Made by a program: the position numbers and the translations under genes. Below, in pieces: positions 21,908-34,070 of a stretch of DNA of 64,000 bases. The notes under the pieces are model-generated. The model searched no databases and was not told the origin of the DNA. It saw nothing but the letters and a program-made list of their open reading frames with translations. This DNA is from Cryptomeria japonica (Eukaryota > Streptophyta > Pinopsida > Cupressales > Cupressaceae): positions 762,297,648 to 762,361,647 of the forward strand of contig NC_081414.1 in NCBI RefSeq assembly GCF_030272615.1, read 5' to 3'. Position 1 is the stretch's first letter. Each line of letters begins with the position of its first letter.

Positions 21908-22418
21908 TCAAGCATCCTAAATTGCACTCCCTTGCAATTTTATCCTCATTTGGGCCCTCACATTGGCGTTCATCTCCCAAGGCCTGATTATTCTCACACC
22001 ATGAATAAAACTCATTCTCTTTTGAAACCCATGCCTTCTCCCTTATTTTCTTTGTCCTTGATTGGTCAGGACCAAAGTGCTAGTGTCTTGGTCTTTAGGG
22101 AACAGAGCACTTAATTCATTGGTCCTCCTAATTAGAGCCCATTTTGGTGCCTCTTAATGGTCATTTGAAATGGGCGGGAACCAGGATCCCTTGTCAGCAA
22201 TGTCGGAAAATTAATTTGTTTTTTGACTAAGAATGTATAAAAGGAGGTCTATCCCTCTCATTTTGATACACATCCAATCAATCAATCAAGCATTCATAAT
22301 TTAAATTCGAGTGAGAAATCAATCGTTCTTTTTCAAGCATTGTAGCAAAATTGAAGTCAAGATTCAAGAATTGGAGATGATATTCATGTTGTATATTTTA
22401 TGAAGACTACATGAAACC
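21908..22418 (+). repeat. 3' LTR of the Gypsy-type element
   Basis: Shares the same blocks as the left LTR, including TATAAAAGGAGGTCTA; followed by the GTGAT target duplication. Confidence 0.75.
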
Positions 22419-23032
22419 GTGATGTATTGTCAAAATGGAAGAAAAATTCTCTTCCTCTTAAAGGAAGCTTTTTATCCACTTTGCCCTCTAAATTTGATTA
22501 AAAAAGAATACCTTGGACACATTCCCAATAGGTTTCTCAAATTTAAACTTCGATGGAAAAGCTATCAAAATCCGAGATGGTACTAATAACATTGCAAAAG
22601 TAAAAGGCTCTACTTTTGGGCCTCAAACTCACCAAAAAATCAAAGTTTCCCATCTAGCCATTGAAATGGACTCGGACACAATTAATACTCTCAATCTAAA
22701 AGAAATCTCTAACTAGAAATTGCAATGCATATTGTCCGAGCCTTGGGAACTCTTTTAACGCTTTCAATACTATAAAATTACACATTTCTATAGAGAGAGA
22801 AATAACGTAGCAGACCTTGTTCCCAATCTTGGCTCTTCTTTTCCTTGAGGAGAGAAATCATTTACAAATGATGAACTGGCACATTATGTAGAATTAAGGG
22901 ATGAACTGCAAGGAAATTTTTATTTTTCTGCTCATTTGTGTCTTGATTTTGTAGGGTTTCATGTCACATTAGGTTTCATCAATTCTTTCAAGGATCACAT
23001 TTCATATCAAGTACTTCATGTAGCTACTAATT
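22419..23032 (+). pseudogene. LINE ORF2, zf-RVT remnant and RNase H C-terminus
   Basis: Resumes VLSKWKKNSLPLKGSF, then PIGFSNLNFDGKAIKIRDGT (RNase H first block, NFDG aspartate kept), then LAIEMDSDTINTLNLKEISN (the E-D motif) and FYRERNNVADLVPNLGSSF, the last block with the conserved AD followed by L-x-N-L. A central part of RNase H is shortened. The protein tail may continue to the stop near 23032. The RNase H domain would remove template RNA during target-primed reverse transcription. Confidence 0.75.
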
Positions 23033-24660
23033 AAAAGGTATAAATTTGTATAGATTTCACTTCACTGATTTGGCATGTGTAGAAGATAGGATCATCCCTA
23101 TTATAGCCCTTCCTATGCACCTAGGGCTAGCATGGTACTTGTTCTTATCTTCCCTTCAACATTTATTTGTCTAATGCTTTTATATATGGTACTTGTAAGG
23201 CCTTTCCAAATTCATATGGGCTTAGTGATGGCATGTAATCCTACCACCATTCTCAAAACATCATCTAGTCATTATGTTTTAATGACATAATTGGTACAAA
23301 ATCCTTTGTGGGGAAGTATTTATTCTACCTCGAGGTTATCTTTTACCATATTTTGTGTCTCTTATCATCTTCATTCTCTGTATTTCTCTCCCATATTCAA
23401 ACTGAAGCTAAATTTGTGGCAATGTGAATTTATAACCTTTGATGCCCACTTTTTCAAACAAGTCAACCCTTATGTATTAGCCTTATAATTTTAGAGTCAA
23501 ATTTTTAGTGAAATATTGGGAATTCTTGGTCTTAGGTTCATTCTCAAGATTACATCTTTCTCACATCTTCATATTCAATAACTCCATGGTACAAGATTCT
23601 ATCAATGAGGTTATTAGAGAACATATCCTTTTTCCCCAATCTCCTGATCTGTTGTTTCCTTCTCAAGTATTTTCAATATTCATGTGTAACTATTTTTTAT
23701 CTTTGCCAAAATTTTGACCACATAACCCACATTGCATCTAAGTTAAATGTTCACGAGAGTTTTTTAGTTAACTAGGAATTGGATGTAGCAATTAGAGACT
23801 ACAAATTATTTGTAGGTTTAATGAATACTGGTGGTCTATTCTCAAGAGATGATTTGCTGAATAAACTAGAAATAAGATTAGTGTATGATACTTTTAAGAT
23901 TTCTCTAGAACTTCAACATGAAGATATCCTTGGTTGAGCTTTGTATGCATTTGGAGAATATTTTGGTGCTTAAAATATGGAGGTTATCTATACTAAGTTC
24001 AAAGTTCTCTCACTCCTCATTGCACATGAGAGTATCCCATCCTCAAGAAAAGTTTGCAAAAAAGGTCAATGGGCTGCTCGGTGAGTCCTATAATCATACA
24101 TTGTAACATCATCTCTTCACAACATGGGACTTCTAAATGTAGAATATACCATATTCACATCAAACCAAATCCTACAAAAGACAAGGAAAAAGTGGTGAAG
24201 GCAATACTAACACCTCCTCTTGTTTACCCCAATGATCTTCATGTTCGGTGCTACTACATTTTATAGAGTTGGGTCTTTTCTCCTACACAATTTTCCATAA
24301 TCTTTTATACAAGCAATATTTGTTCTTTTTCTCTAACATATGGGCACTTTCTCTTTTTAAGAGCATATGATTTAGTTTGGCCCTGTCTTTATATAAGTCT
24401 TAGTTGAGCAAGGCTCCCTAGGTATAGTCAATTATTCTACTAGTTTTGCATTGTTCTTTTTATGGTTGAGAATGGTTCTCGTGTCTTAGATATCCTCTTA
24501 GGTCATATGGTTGAGGTTTTTTTCTCCATCTCACAAGTTGATATTTGCTCCCTATTTTAGCTATTGGCTATATGTATCTCTCATATATTTTATATATCTA
24601 TATAAAACTATATATTCTCAATAGAATTATATACTTACATGTTTTTTCCTTAAAAAAAAA
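23033..24660 (+). other. Probable LINE 3' flank, no clear gene
   Basis: Only short frames (60-70 codons) without recognised domains, for example 23918-24106 and 24054-24266. The stretch ends with AATAGAATTATATAC and an A-run at 24650-24660, which could be the LINE poly-A tail or an unrelated A-run. RNase H to A-run is 1.6 kb, long for an L1 3' untranslated region, so another undetected insertion is possible. Confidence 0.35.
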
Positions 24661-25134
24661 ATGAGTGACTATGAGGGATCAAAAGTGGAAAATTAGTGAA
24701 TGAGAAAAATTGAAAAGGAAGCACTAATATGAGAATGATATTGTATTATACCAAAGTGATATAATATTATCCTTGAAATAATATTCGATGTAAATGATTA
24801 AACTACTCATGGATATTTCAAAACCATCATCCATATGGTATTATTACTAGTTTAAAATTAAAATCCACATCTCTAGTTGTGGAAACTTTAGGGAAGTTAA
24901 GGTAGTGAAACAACTTCGTACAATAACCTTGAAAGGAGATTTATGCAACACTTTACAAATATTTATGGTAATTAAAAATTTTTAACATAAATAACATACA
25001 CACCACAACATAGTGATTTATATGGGGAAAACCTTGTTGGAAGAAAATTTCCACACCTAAAAAAGCTACCCAAAATATTACTTGTAGAGAAATCTTCTCA
25101 CAAAATTATCACCAATAGAGATATTGTAGTACCC
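24661..25134. other. Unassigned DNA flanking a solo LTR
   Basis: Contains a TATGGGGAAAACCTTGTTGG phrase of the kind seen near the R/U5 part of minus-strand Copia LTRs (compare 34226-34250). It is probably continuous with 28654-28900 across the solo LTR. Confidence 0.3.
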
Positions 25135-26937
25135 CTTCTCGATCAGACCTCTTAGACTCTTGTTTGACCTTAGTTGACTATTCATTGGATACATTATTGT
25201 TATATTTAATTCAGACTTTATACAATGTTATTACATGCTTTAACTTGATATGTAGTGTATTCTTTCATGCAATATTTCATTACCTATGTTAAATGATATT
25301 TTTATGGATTACCGACATGGACTGACATTTACTTTATATGTGCAATGCGTTATTTACATGTTTCATGTTTGCAAGTGTATGGGATGCGAGGGGATGATTT
25401 TTCTTCACTCACTTCGGTGAGACAGGGAATGTCACGATTCTCCTTCATCGGTGTGCATGTCATGTCTATTTATATATTTTTCTATATGCATGTGTGGTTC
25501 GTTGATCCAAGACATTGTAGGTACAAGTATTGGGTAAGTATGGGGTATTGACTCTACTTGGTTTTACAGGTCTGAGCATGCCTCATTTGTCCAATGGGAG
25601 TGGAGGAGATAGTTGTTGGACCCTAATTTGACCCACAGTTTCACTCATGTGAGTGTTTGCAGTCGATAATCTTTCTTGTTTGACCGGTATGCAAGTCATA
25701 GTGCTTTGGTATTTTCATTTTGTGAGTCATTGTTTGATCATTCCTCGTTTTACGAGCTTCCATTTATTTGAATAGTTTTAAAATTGAGTGAATGATGCTA
25801 TTTTGTGTTTGCATAATTAATTTATTTAATTTGCCTTGAGTTTATTGATTTAATTAAATAAATGAAGTTGCTAAATTAAATAGTTAAATTGCATGTATAT
25901 TGTGATATAGTTGTATTAAATTATTAGAAAAAGAGGAATAAGTAAATGCTATGCTATTTGAATTTTAATGCTAATGTTGAATTAAAGTCTCATGGGAAAA
26001 GAAAATGAAAATGAAAATATAAGCATTTCCATTTACCTTTTTTGTTAGTTGTGAAATTAGATTTCTTTTACTTTTAAAATAGTTTATTCATAGGTTGAAA
26101 ATATTTTTGAGGATTGTGTTTGATTAAAATTGTCAAATCTTGTTGGAGATTCTTGTTGAGAGTTTGATTTGGAAAATAGAGTAGTTGCTATTTAATTTAA
26201 TTGAATTCGAAATCAATCAATATGTTGTATGTTGAAAAGAATTTTTCAAAATCTTGTTGGCTGTGTGCTTCCAAGTTCTTTGTAAAATTTAGTTTTGATT
26301 ATTTTCTCTATTTGTGTAAGTAAGGAATAGAGTTTGTTTTCTGAGTGTTTGCAAGTTTTTAGTTGTTCAAAATTAGGGGGTTATGCTGGCATTTGTCAAG
26401 TTTTTAATTGTTCAAAATTAGGGGGTTATGCTAGCATTTGTCAATTTCCTCTCTTTCTATGATGCAAAGATTCTTCTTGTGTGTGAATAAATATAAGAAT
26501 GGATTTAATACCCTCTATTTATGTTTATTTCTCATTAAATTTGCCCACGATATTTGATTTGGGTCTTGTATACCTCTTTTAGTTTTCAAAAAATCTTGTT
26601 TAGGGGAAATTATATATATATATATATATTTGTTGTTCTTTGTTTTTAGTTGCAGAGATTTTCTTTAAAGAAAACTAATTTTAATAAAGTTTTAAAAAGA
26701 AAAAATTTTGATTGAGGGATGCATGGCTGGGAGCTCGGCTCGACCCAGCCACGCTCCCCCAGCAGCTGGCGCTGCTACCACATGTGGTAGAAGTGGTGGG
26801 ACCTCGTGGACACACCGATTTCTTTGTTTAGTTTTTTTTAATTTAATTTAATTTTTATTTTTTATTAAGTTTTTTTTTTAAAAATAAAAATAAAAATAAT
26901 ATTATATTAGTGTTTTGTTAATTATTAATTGTTAATA

Positions 26938-26980
<43 letters not shown>

Positions 26981-28653
26981 GAATTTTTATTAATATATTA
27001 ATAGTTTTAAGAAATTATTTAATTAATAAATTAAATGATGCCTTTGGTATAAATGTTTTATTTATTTTGGGGGTGTTTGTTCATTTAATTATTATGACTT
27101 TTGCTTGTCAAATTGAGAAGAGGTAAATTAATTATTTATAATTAGTTAGAATTATAGTCCTATTGTTTCAAATGATGACTTGAATTTATCTTAATCTTTA
27201 TGGTGATGTTTTAATTAATTTTATCGATGAATTTGCAAGTGTATGTGATGTTGTTATTCTCAAAGATTGTCTGGGTTTGGTCTTAGTGAATTTAGCATTT
27301 GTTGTAAGAGGTTTATTTTGTTGCAATTTCTTGTCTATGTCCAGTCGTCCTGTTGTGGCGTATTTTTGTATCTCTTGATTAGGTGATGTTTTATGACCTC
27401 GTTTTCTTAACCATGCTGTATTTATTCCTTATGGTTAACCAAGGGTTAGTAAGCATTTGTTTTTGGTCACCTGTATTTTGGTAGAGGTGTTATGGCTATT
27501 TGATTTTCCATAGGGTCCTCGTAGAGTGATCATGTTTGTTTAGTGTCCTATGAGAGAGTGGCTTTCGAGTGGGGGTCATGCCTGAAGTGGTTGGTAGGAT
27601 AACCCCTCGAAAGTCAGATAATAAGTGATAACCTAATAATTGATTAGGGGGTGGGTAGTTTATAATATTAATTAAGATATTGTACCTCGCGCATGGTTGA
27701 GTGCTTGTATAGGCTCGAGATGTAGTGGGAAGGCCTGGAATGGCAAACCGACCACCTTGTCTTCACAAAGGGTTGCTAGGGTATTCATGAGACTTAGATG
27801 GAACCTAGGGTTCAGGAAAGGTTACTAGGATAACCCAGGATGGGGGTTGGGACCTATGGAGGCCTACCTAGGGTAACCATCATAAGCTATGCAATGAAAC
27901 TCTCTTTAGGGTCACTCTAGTATGGTGATGTTGAGTTCACCTGGATTATTGTAGAGTTGTATTGTACTATCGTCCATGTCTTTCTTATGCTTGCTTGAGG
28001 GTCTTCTGCTATCTCCTAGCACGGTGGGGTGATTCGATTTTGCGATCACATGGTCAGGTGGTAGTACCACTCCCATCGGATGTTCTTGTACATGCCTTCA
28101 TGTGAGGATGGGCTTCGCAGGTGTTCTTGTGGTTCGTGGTTCATGCATTATCTCATGTTGGAGGTTTTTGTACTTTGGAGACCTATGTGGTCAATTGTAT
28201 TTATGGATTTATGTAATCTTGTAATTAGTATGGATGTAAACTTTACATGTATTATTGGAAGCCATGTATTTTATGATCAATGTAATCTTAAGCTTTGGAT
28301 GTTATTTATCAGTTATCCTTATGCTTTGTTCAAATGTTTTATTGAAGAAAAAATCATATTGTAATTCTTTCAATCTTTAAATGATGAAATCTATTATTTG
28401 TATATGGTTTATTATGTTCAATGAGTAATTGATGGTTAATTGGATTAATCTTAATTATAGAATTTAACCTTTCGTTTAATTCTTTGATGCTAACCCTTTA
28501 GGAATTGTTGTGTTAGTCTTCCACTTGTGTTATTATTGTGAAATGTAGTAATTAATGCACTTAATGTGATTTATACTTTTAAAAAAAAAATTATTTCACC
28601 CTTAGTTGCTTAGTTGTATGGTTTTCCTTTGGGGTTCCTGGCGGGGTATTACA
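25135..28653. mobile_element. Probable 3.5-kb solo LTR (Gypsy type)
   Basis: The left end TGTAGTACCCC and right end GGGGTATTACA are near-perfect inverted complements (one mismatch in 11) in the TG...CA form, the pattern of chromovirus-like Gypsy LTRs that start TGTAATACCCC. No gag, pol or second LTR is seen in the 3.5 kb between them. The interior has TA microsatellites (26610-26629, 26945-26980) and a GC-rich island (26722-26815). Flanks GATAT and TATCT agree at only 3 of 5 positions, so a target duplication is not established. A non-autonomous DNA transposon with 11-bp terminal inverted repeats is the alternative. Confidence 0.45.
26610..26629. repeat. TA dinucleotide microsatellite
   Basis: An uninterrupted TA run; a second run of about 36 bp lies at 26945-26980. 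Confidence 0.85.
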
Positions 28654-29166
28654 TATCTATACGCAACTTAGCAACACTATCAAACTCTAATAATACATTA
28701 CAATACATAATCCAATCTCCTCATAAAATAAAGGTTCCTTCTAGGGAAATCAATGCACATAAAATATCAGCTATTAGATATATTAGCTAATAATATATGA
28801 TCAATATATATGGTCAATATTTACAATGATAAATTATTCATAAAATATGTTTTTTGGGGCTACAGATCCCCCAAATCCCTTGTCAAGGAGGGGCATCCTT
28901 CCCCATGAATAGTAAAACGGAGGCACCCACCTTGCAACCCTTCACTCTCATTTATAAACATAAAACTTTATTATTGTAAGGTTAACACACTATTTTCCTA
29001 ATAAAAATTACATAGCTATGTAGTGAAAATAGGCGGTTTTTTAAATCAATATTGCACTTTGTGGTGGTTATGGTGGATCACTACTATAATTCCTATGGAA
29101 ATTATGTAGGCATAAGCTTGTTCATTTATTTATATAATTAATTTTCCATTTTTAAATTTATCATAT
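28654..29166. other. Unassigned AT-rich DNA
   Basis: No coding signal. Contains a patch of relatively GC-rich sequence at 28855-28950 (CCCCCAAATCCC, GGAGGCACCCACC). No repeat partner found within the window. Confidence 0.3.
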
Positions 29167-29715
29167 GGTCTATATGCTAGAGTAGATAAAAGTTCTTCAA
29201 TTTAAATGATTTGATACATTATATTTACTTTTTGGTCATTTTAAACACAATCGAAAAATAAAATTTGACACAAATTTTACAAAATTTTAAATACCCATTG
29301 AATATAGTAAAGCCAACCTTATAGATATCACATATAGTATGTAAATAAGATTCTTCAAACTAAAAAATATTTCTCATATATTATGAACTTAATGGTTAGC
29401 TTTGATATACTACAAATATCATCAAAAAATATCTAAAAGATAAAATCATAACTCAAATTTACATAAATATATTATTTCTATATGTTCTATTCTCTACATA
29501 ATAATTTTATGCAAAAGAAGTGCATACCTAACTTTTCAAAAGAAACCATAATTTATACTACTAGAAATTAACTAAATTTATAACACTGCGACTCTAAAAC
29601 CATGTTAGAATTTTTCATAAGCACTACTCTTCCCTGAGAAAAAAATAGATCTATAAACTACTAATAAATATAGATGAAAATAATAATGGTGTTATATCTC
29701 AATGTTATGAGATGA
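29167..29715. repeat. Segment A, copy 1, of the A-B-C-D tandem unit
   Basis: Matches 46714-47264 at high identity by eye, beginning GGTCTATATG(C/T)TAGAGTAG and ending TGTTATGA(G/T)ATGA. Non-coding and AT-rich. In the other copy A is followed after about 36 bp by segment B; here a minus-strand retroposon separates them. Confidence 0.85.
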
Positions 29716-31208
29716 TTTTTTTATTAGGGTAAATAGGTTTTGAGAGGACCCAAAACCCCTAACAATAGGTTTTGAAGGGACTCGAAACCCTCTGATTTTA
29801 CTAGGATCCAAAACCCAAAACAAAAAGCTACTAAAAATATATCAGATACAACAAGCAACCTAAAACTAGCCTAACAACAAAGATAATACAATGAGACCTA
29901 GTTGAAAGAAGAGGAGGTCTAAGCCTTACGTTAACACAAGGGTTTTATCAAGGCTCCCTTAACCTTCAAAAAAGAACAAGGGTTTTCCAGGCACTCATAA
30001 CATGATTAGTGGGTTTTACCAGGCTCCCATAACCTAGACAAAAAAGTTTCTCCTAAGCTCTCATATCCTGAAACATCTTTTCCAGACCAAATCAATATCC
30101 TGGCCCTAACCAAAAACAAGAATTGGCTGAACTGAGCCCTTAAAAACCATCAACATCCAGTTCGTCCTTAGCAAAAACAAGACATGAGGTTTTGTCAAGC
30201 TCCCCCAACCTTGATAGGGTTTGAATGGCTCCCACAACCAATAATTGAGCTTCCACAACTAGAATAGGGTTTTTTAGGCTCCCTCAACCTTGAACGAGGA
30301 TTTTCCAAGGCTCCCACAACCTAACAGTTGATCCACCAAATACCACCTGAAGCTCCTAAAAACATACACAACATCCAACATCACCTCTATAGAAGAAGAG
30401 TGAACCCCAAAACAAACTAACTCCACCTCAATAAAAGAAGACACCACCTCAATAGACCGAACAAATAAAACCCAAAGGAGCTGAGACTGAAATAGGAGAG
30501 AAAGAGGCATAGGAGTCAAAAAATAGGAACAACAAATACAAGACCCCATTGGTTGAAAAAATAAGGGTTTTAAAGAGGCTCCCTCAACCTTCCATTGGAA
30601 CAAGAAAAAAGGGGTATACATAAAAAACCATAATAGAAAAACATCACCCCATGAGGTTTTAACAAGCTCCCAGAACCATAGATACACTGGGTTTTAGCAT
30701 GGTTCCCATAACCATAACTAGAAAAGAACAACAAAGCCTCCATCCAATCGCAAATGAGGGAAGAAAGCTCCATCTCCAAAGAGAAAAAACCACCCTAAAA
30801 ATCTCCCTGTAGCACATCAAAGGTAAACATGCTAAACCCATCTCCACCTCAATAGGAGACAGGGTCACCTCAAAAGACAAAGCCAAGAATAAACCTTGAT
30901 AAGGATAGCAGAGAAGGAATCCAAAGACGCAAAAAAAGAGAGGATCCTCACTAGCAAAAAAGTAAAGAAGCCAAAACCCTCTAAAAACTCCAATGATCCG
31001 CCCACTCGAGAAACCACAAAGCCCAGGAAGAGAAATGAAGAGAATGATAGGCAAAGACAACTCCAACCCAAAATGGGGGACCACATCCAAAACCTTCCCA
31101 ACACTATCGTCCGCATCCTCCACATTATCTTTTTTATCCGCTTCCTTAGCATCTTGCTCTCCCTCAGAAACCCTACCCCCGACCCACCACCACTTTTGTT
31201 CCCACTCT
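29716..31208 (-). mobile_element. Minus-strand retroposon 3' fragment inserted between segments A and B
   Basis: It starts on the plus strand with a run of seven T, then the complement of a GGTTTTGGGTCCTCTC / AAAACCTATTTACCC tail, so on the minus strand it ends TAATAAAAAAA like the tail at 505-556. The uninterrupted copy at 47264-47301 shows that it is an insertion. The minus-strand frame 31219-30659 is open for 186 codons; its first part (GGRVSEGEQDAKEADKKD, then DSVGKVLDVVPHFG) looks like an acidic ORF1 or coiled-coil C-terminus, and the rest is probably 3' untranslated. It contains about eleven degenerate GGTTTT-x-GGCTCCC-x-CAACC words (plus-strand form). A 5'-truncated LINE-mobilised copy is the simplest reading. 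Confidence 0.6.
29940..30720. repeat. Degenerate motif array, GGTTTT..GGCTCCC..CAACC
   Basis: Words such as GGGTTTTACCAGGCTCCCAT, GGTTTTGTCAAGCTCCCCC, GATTTTCCAAGGCTCCCAC and GGTTTTAACAAGCTCCC occur about eleven times with irregular spacing (roughly 25-250 bp). On the minus strand the word is GGTT(A/G)(T/A)GGGAGCCTGG. They do not form a regular satellite; they may be an amplified element of the retroposon 3' region. Role unknown. Confidence 0.6.
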
Positions 31209-31845
31209 CCATGGATCACAAAGATGTAAATTCTAACAATGAGTTAAACCTCAAACACTCTAAATCAGAATCTATGTTAAGTCAATCTAATTGATAAGCC
31301 AAGATATTGATTTCTAACAATAAATGGGTAAGCTTAATTTAACCAAGATGAATGTGACTAGAGATAGTAGAGGTGTTACCTAATTACCATCAATCATGAG
31401 TTAATAGGTAGTAGCAATAGTTGTTTACCTAAATTCCACACACATACACACATAGATACATACATACATGCATGTACATACATATTTATACATACACATG
31501 ATAGATTATTTTAACACAAAATTATGAGTAGAGAATTGTTTATAACCTAAATATTTTCATTAATGTTTTGAGCCAGTTATATTTTATTCACATATAAATG
31601 GGTGATGAGGATTAATATATCATTTTTTCTTGATCTTAAAGAGAAAATAATGGTGCAACAATGAAATAGCTATCAATAATATTATTAATTTATCTATAAA
31701 GATGCGGTGGATGCATTACTTTAAGAGAAATTAAATGTAATTCTTTAGATTTCATCTAACATACATTAGTAATTTAAAGAAAATAAAAGGAAAAATATGA
31801 AGAAAAAAGATAAAGGGAATTTAATAATCAACATAAAGAAGGAAT
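31209..31845. repeat. Segment B, copy 1
   Basis: Matches 47301-47933, sharing TTAAACCTCAA(A/C)CACTC, TTGATAAGCCAAGATATTG and an ACAT/ATAC microsatellite (31438-31499 against 47529-47588). Non-coding. Confidence 0.85.
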
Positions 31846-32368
31846 AAAGAGAGAAGAATGAAAATAATTGATTGGATAATGGTTCAAGTTTGATTACTTT
31901 TTTATATTCATCTAGCAATGCATTTTCTTCCACATGGTTTTAAATTCATGTGAGGATACATAAAAAAATATCTCTCCACATGACTTCCTATAGTGTGTTG
32001 TCTTTGAGCATGAATTTTTTAATGGATGAAGGGTTCACCTTAGTGACAATTCCTATTCACCTTAATAACAATTCCTATTTTTTTGTATTAATATCTATGC
32101 TAGATTCCATATAAAAAATAGGAGGAACAAGGATATCTTTATATTTCATCATAAGCTTGTTATATGTTAGCAACATATAGATGCACAAGTAATCTTTATC
32201 AAGAAAGCATTATATTTATTGCGGGTTTTACTACATATCACATAGAGAAAATCTATAGAGGGTCAATAATTCACCTATTACTAACTTGTAGGGTTCCATA
32301 ACTCATTTTCAACATCACTATGTTCGTGGAGGTAATGCTTGACAAGATTTTACAAGTAATCTCCAACC
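31846..32368. other. Link between segments B and C, single copy in window
   Basis: AT-rich, no ORF. No partner in the window because in copy 3 the LINE insertion starts at the corresponding point and in copy 2 the segments upstream of C are missing. Confidence 0.4.
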
Positions 32369-32888
32369 AATTTATAGTGTTTCTATAGGTCACATATAAT
32401 ACTCAAAAAATGATTTAGTGATTTCTTACATCAGATTTGGTAGGAGATATATAAACAATTCAAGTTCAATAAATAATTAGATTTTACTTATTAGATGGTG
32501 TAATAATGAAGAGAAACAAGAAAGTCATGGTCACATTTTTTTAGGATAGAGATGAAGTGCATGGTAGATATAAAAATTATAATGAGTTAGTCTTCTTTTA
32601 TATATTATATTTTACATGTTGGGTTGAATCAAAATGATTAATAAACATAAATTTTGATTGTGAGAGTACCATTAGTTTAGACAAAACGTGAAAAGTTTTG
32701 CATGCCAATATGACATGATAATGTGTCTCATAGTATGTGACAAACAATTCACAAATTGACAGTTTCATTTTACTCTTGCAATATATATAACAAATAGGAG
32801 AAGATTGAAATTAGATTTCATACTCTTTACAAATGATAATGTTCAACCAAACACACAATGGCTCCATCATCATTATAAAACATAACAT
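32369..32888. repeat. Segment C, copy 1
   Basis: Matches 39337-39862 nearly throughout: AATTTATAGTGTTTCTATAG, then TGTTGGGTTGAATCAAAATG, then GGCTCCATCATCATTA. Together C1 and C2 bracket the LINE at 33-39 kb. Confidence 0.85.
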
Positions 32889-34070
32889 AAATTATTAAAT
32901 AGCATTACCTTAATTATTTAAACAATCTCTAACATTACAAAATGGTGAGGCACGAAAGAATTAATGTTTAAACATAAAAAAAAATCAAATAAAAGTGATT
33001 CACCGAAAGTAGTTAATCTTCTTTCAGAATTTAACTATGGATCCAAACACTGTGGTTGGATGGAAATGGAAAAACATGCACTCCTTCATGTCAGATAATA
33101 AATTTGAAGAACTTAAAAAACTACTTAAATGCAGGATGATAATATTCAGACAAGGGGAGGATAAACTGATACGACATAAATCTAAAGATGGGAAATACAA
33201 CTATAAAGACAATTTCAAAACCATATACGATGAGGCAAAGGTAAGAAAGGATTACATCCTGACTAAACTATGCTAGGACAGAAGCGGGCTTCTTTTCCTA
33301 GGCTGAAATTCAAGGAAAGGTTCTCACAGCAGAAGAATTTAAACAAAGGGGATATGAAGGACCATCATTTTGTTTCTTATGTAACGAGGATGAGGAAACG
33401 AATGACCATATCTTCACAATTTGCAATTACTCACAGAAATGTTGGTATTGGTTGATGAGACAATTGGGGTGGTCAGGCACCCTCATACCATCCCTGATGG
33501 AGTGGTTCAAGAGTTGACCAATCATCAAGAGAAAAAGTGTGTTCCACAACTTATGGATCTATAGTCTAGCTATAGTCCTATGGGAGATTTGGAAAGAGAG
33601 AAATAGGAGAATGTTTAAAGAAACAAAAATGCAGGTGGAAAATCTCATAGAAAACATAGAGGCCTCCATCACTGAAACATCCAACAACAAGAATTTGACT
33701 ATCCCACAACCTTGGAAAATATTCACACATTGGGATAACTTCATCAGGAAGTAGTGGAATGGAATTAAGATCCCTCCCTTTGTTGGGGAGGAGGGTAAAA
33801 ATAAAACTATTGTAACGAAAGCATGTAAATGGCAACCCCTAAGGAATGGGTAGTATAAACTCAATTTCGATGGAGCATCCAGAGGAAATATAGGGATTGC
33901 AGGGGCAGGTTGTATAATACATATGGACAATGCCAAATGCATTGGCTCTAAATCCCTACACTTAGGACAATGCACTAATAACATTGCAAAACTATTTGGT
34001 TTAATAGAAGGATTAAACCTATGTAGACAATTGAAAATCTCCAAATTAGAAATTGAAGGTGACTCAACAA

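Larger units (their letters stand above)
18842..22418 (+). mobile_element. Truncated Gypsy-type LTR element
   Basis: About 510-525-bp direct repeats (18842-19367 and about 21908-22418) share AGCATCCTAAATT, TTTGGGCCCTCAC, GTATAAAAGGAGGTCTA and TTGGAGATGATATTCATGTT. Flanking GTGAT at 18837-18841 and 22419-22423 gives a 5-bp target duplication, and the host LINE frame is restored as LLCD-VLSKWKK. The interior keeps a protease-like fragment and downstream linker only; no RT, RNase H or integrase. The right terminus ends GAAACC rather than the usual CA, and the left ends of the two LTRs align poorly, so the exact boundaries carry a few bases of uncertainty. Confidence 0.8.
5917..23032 (+). mobile_element. 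One L1-like LINE split into five pieces by four LTR-element insertions
   Basis: ORF1 (5917-6611 and 11134-12860) and ORF2 (12873-12982, 14121-15692, 18025-18841, 22419-23032) appear in the correct order on one strand: DUF4283-like region, CCHC knuckle, endonuclease, RT, zf-RVT lead-in, RNase H. Translation across three of the four insertion points resumes in frame when one target duplication is removed: LSD+SQGQIFFDG, NPNK+SKVFFLN and LLCD+VLSKWKK. Without the inserts the element would be about 5.6 kb, normal for plant L1. Many stops and shifts show that it is long dead. The left end is uncertain, and no clear poly-A is seen before an A-run at 24650-24660. Confidence 0.8.

Noticed and set aside
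28080-28364. 94-codon ORF near the right end of the 3.5-kb solo LTR
   Set aside because: No recognisable domain and located within a presumed LTR.
29716-31208. Considered as an LTR or inverted-repeat transposon
   Set aside because: No matching ends; the T-run on the plus-strand left end and the shared AATAAA-like tail fit a minus-strand, poly-A-ended retroposon better.
30274-31294. Overlapping plus- and minus-strand ORFs of 78-186 codons
   Set aside because: Only the minus-strand frame fits the orientation of the retroposon tail. The plus-strand frame 30896-31294 crosses the insertion boundary at 31209 into segment B and cannot be an ancestral gene.
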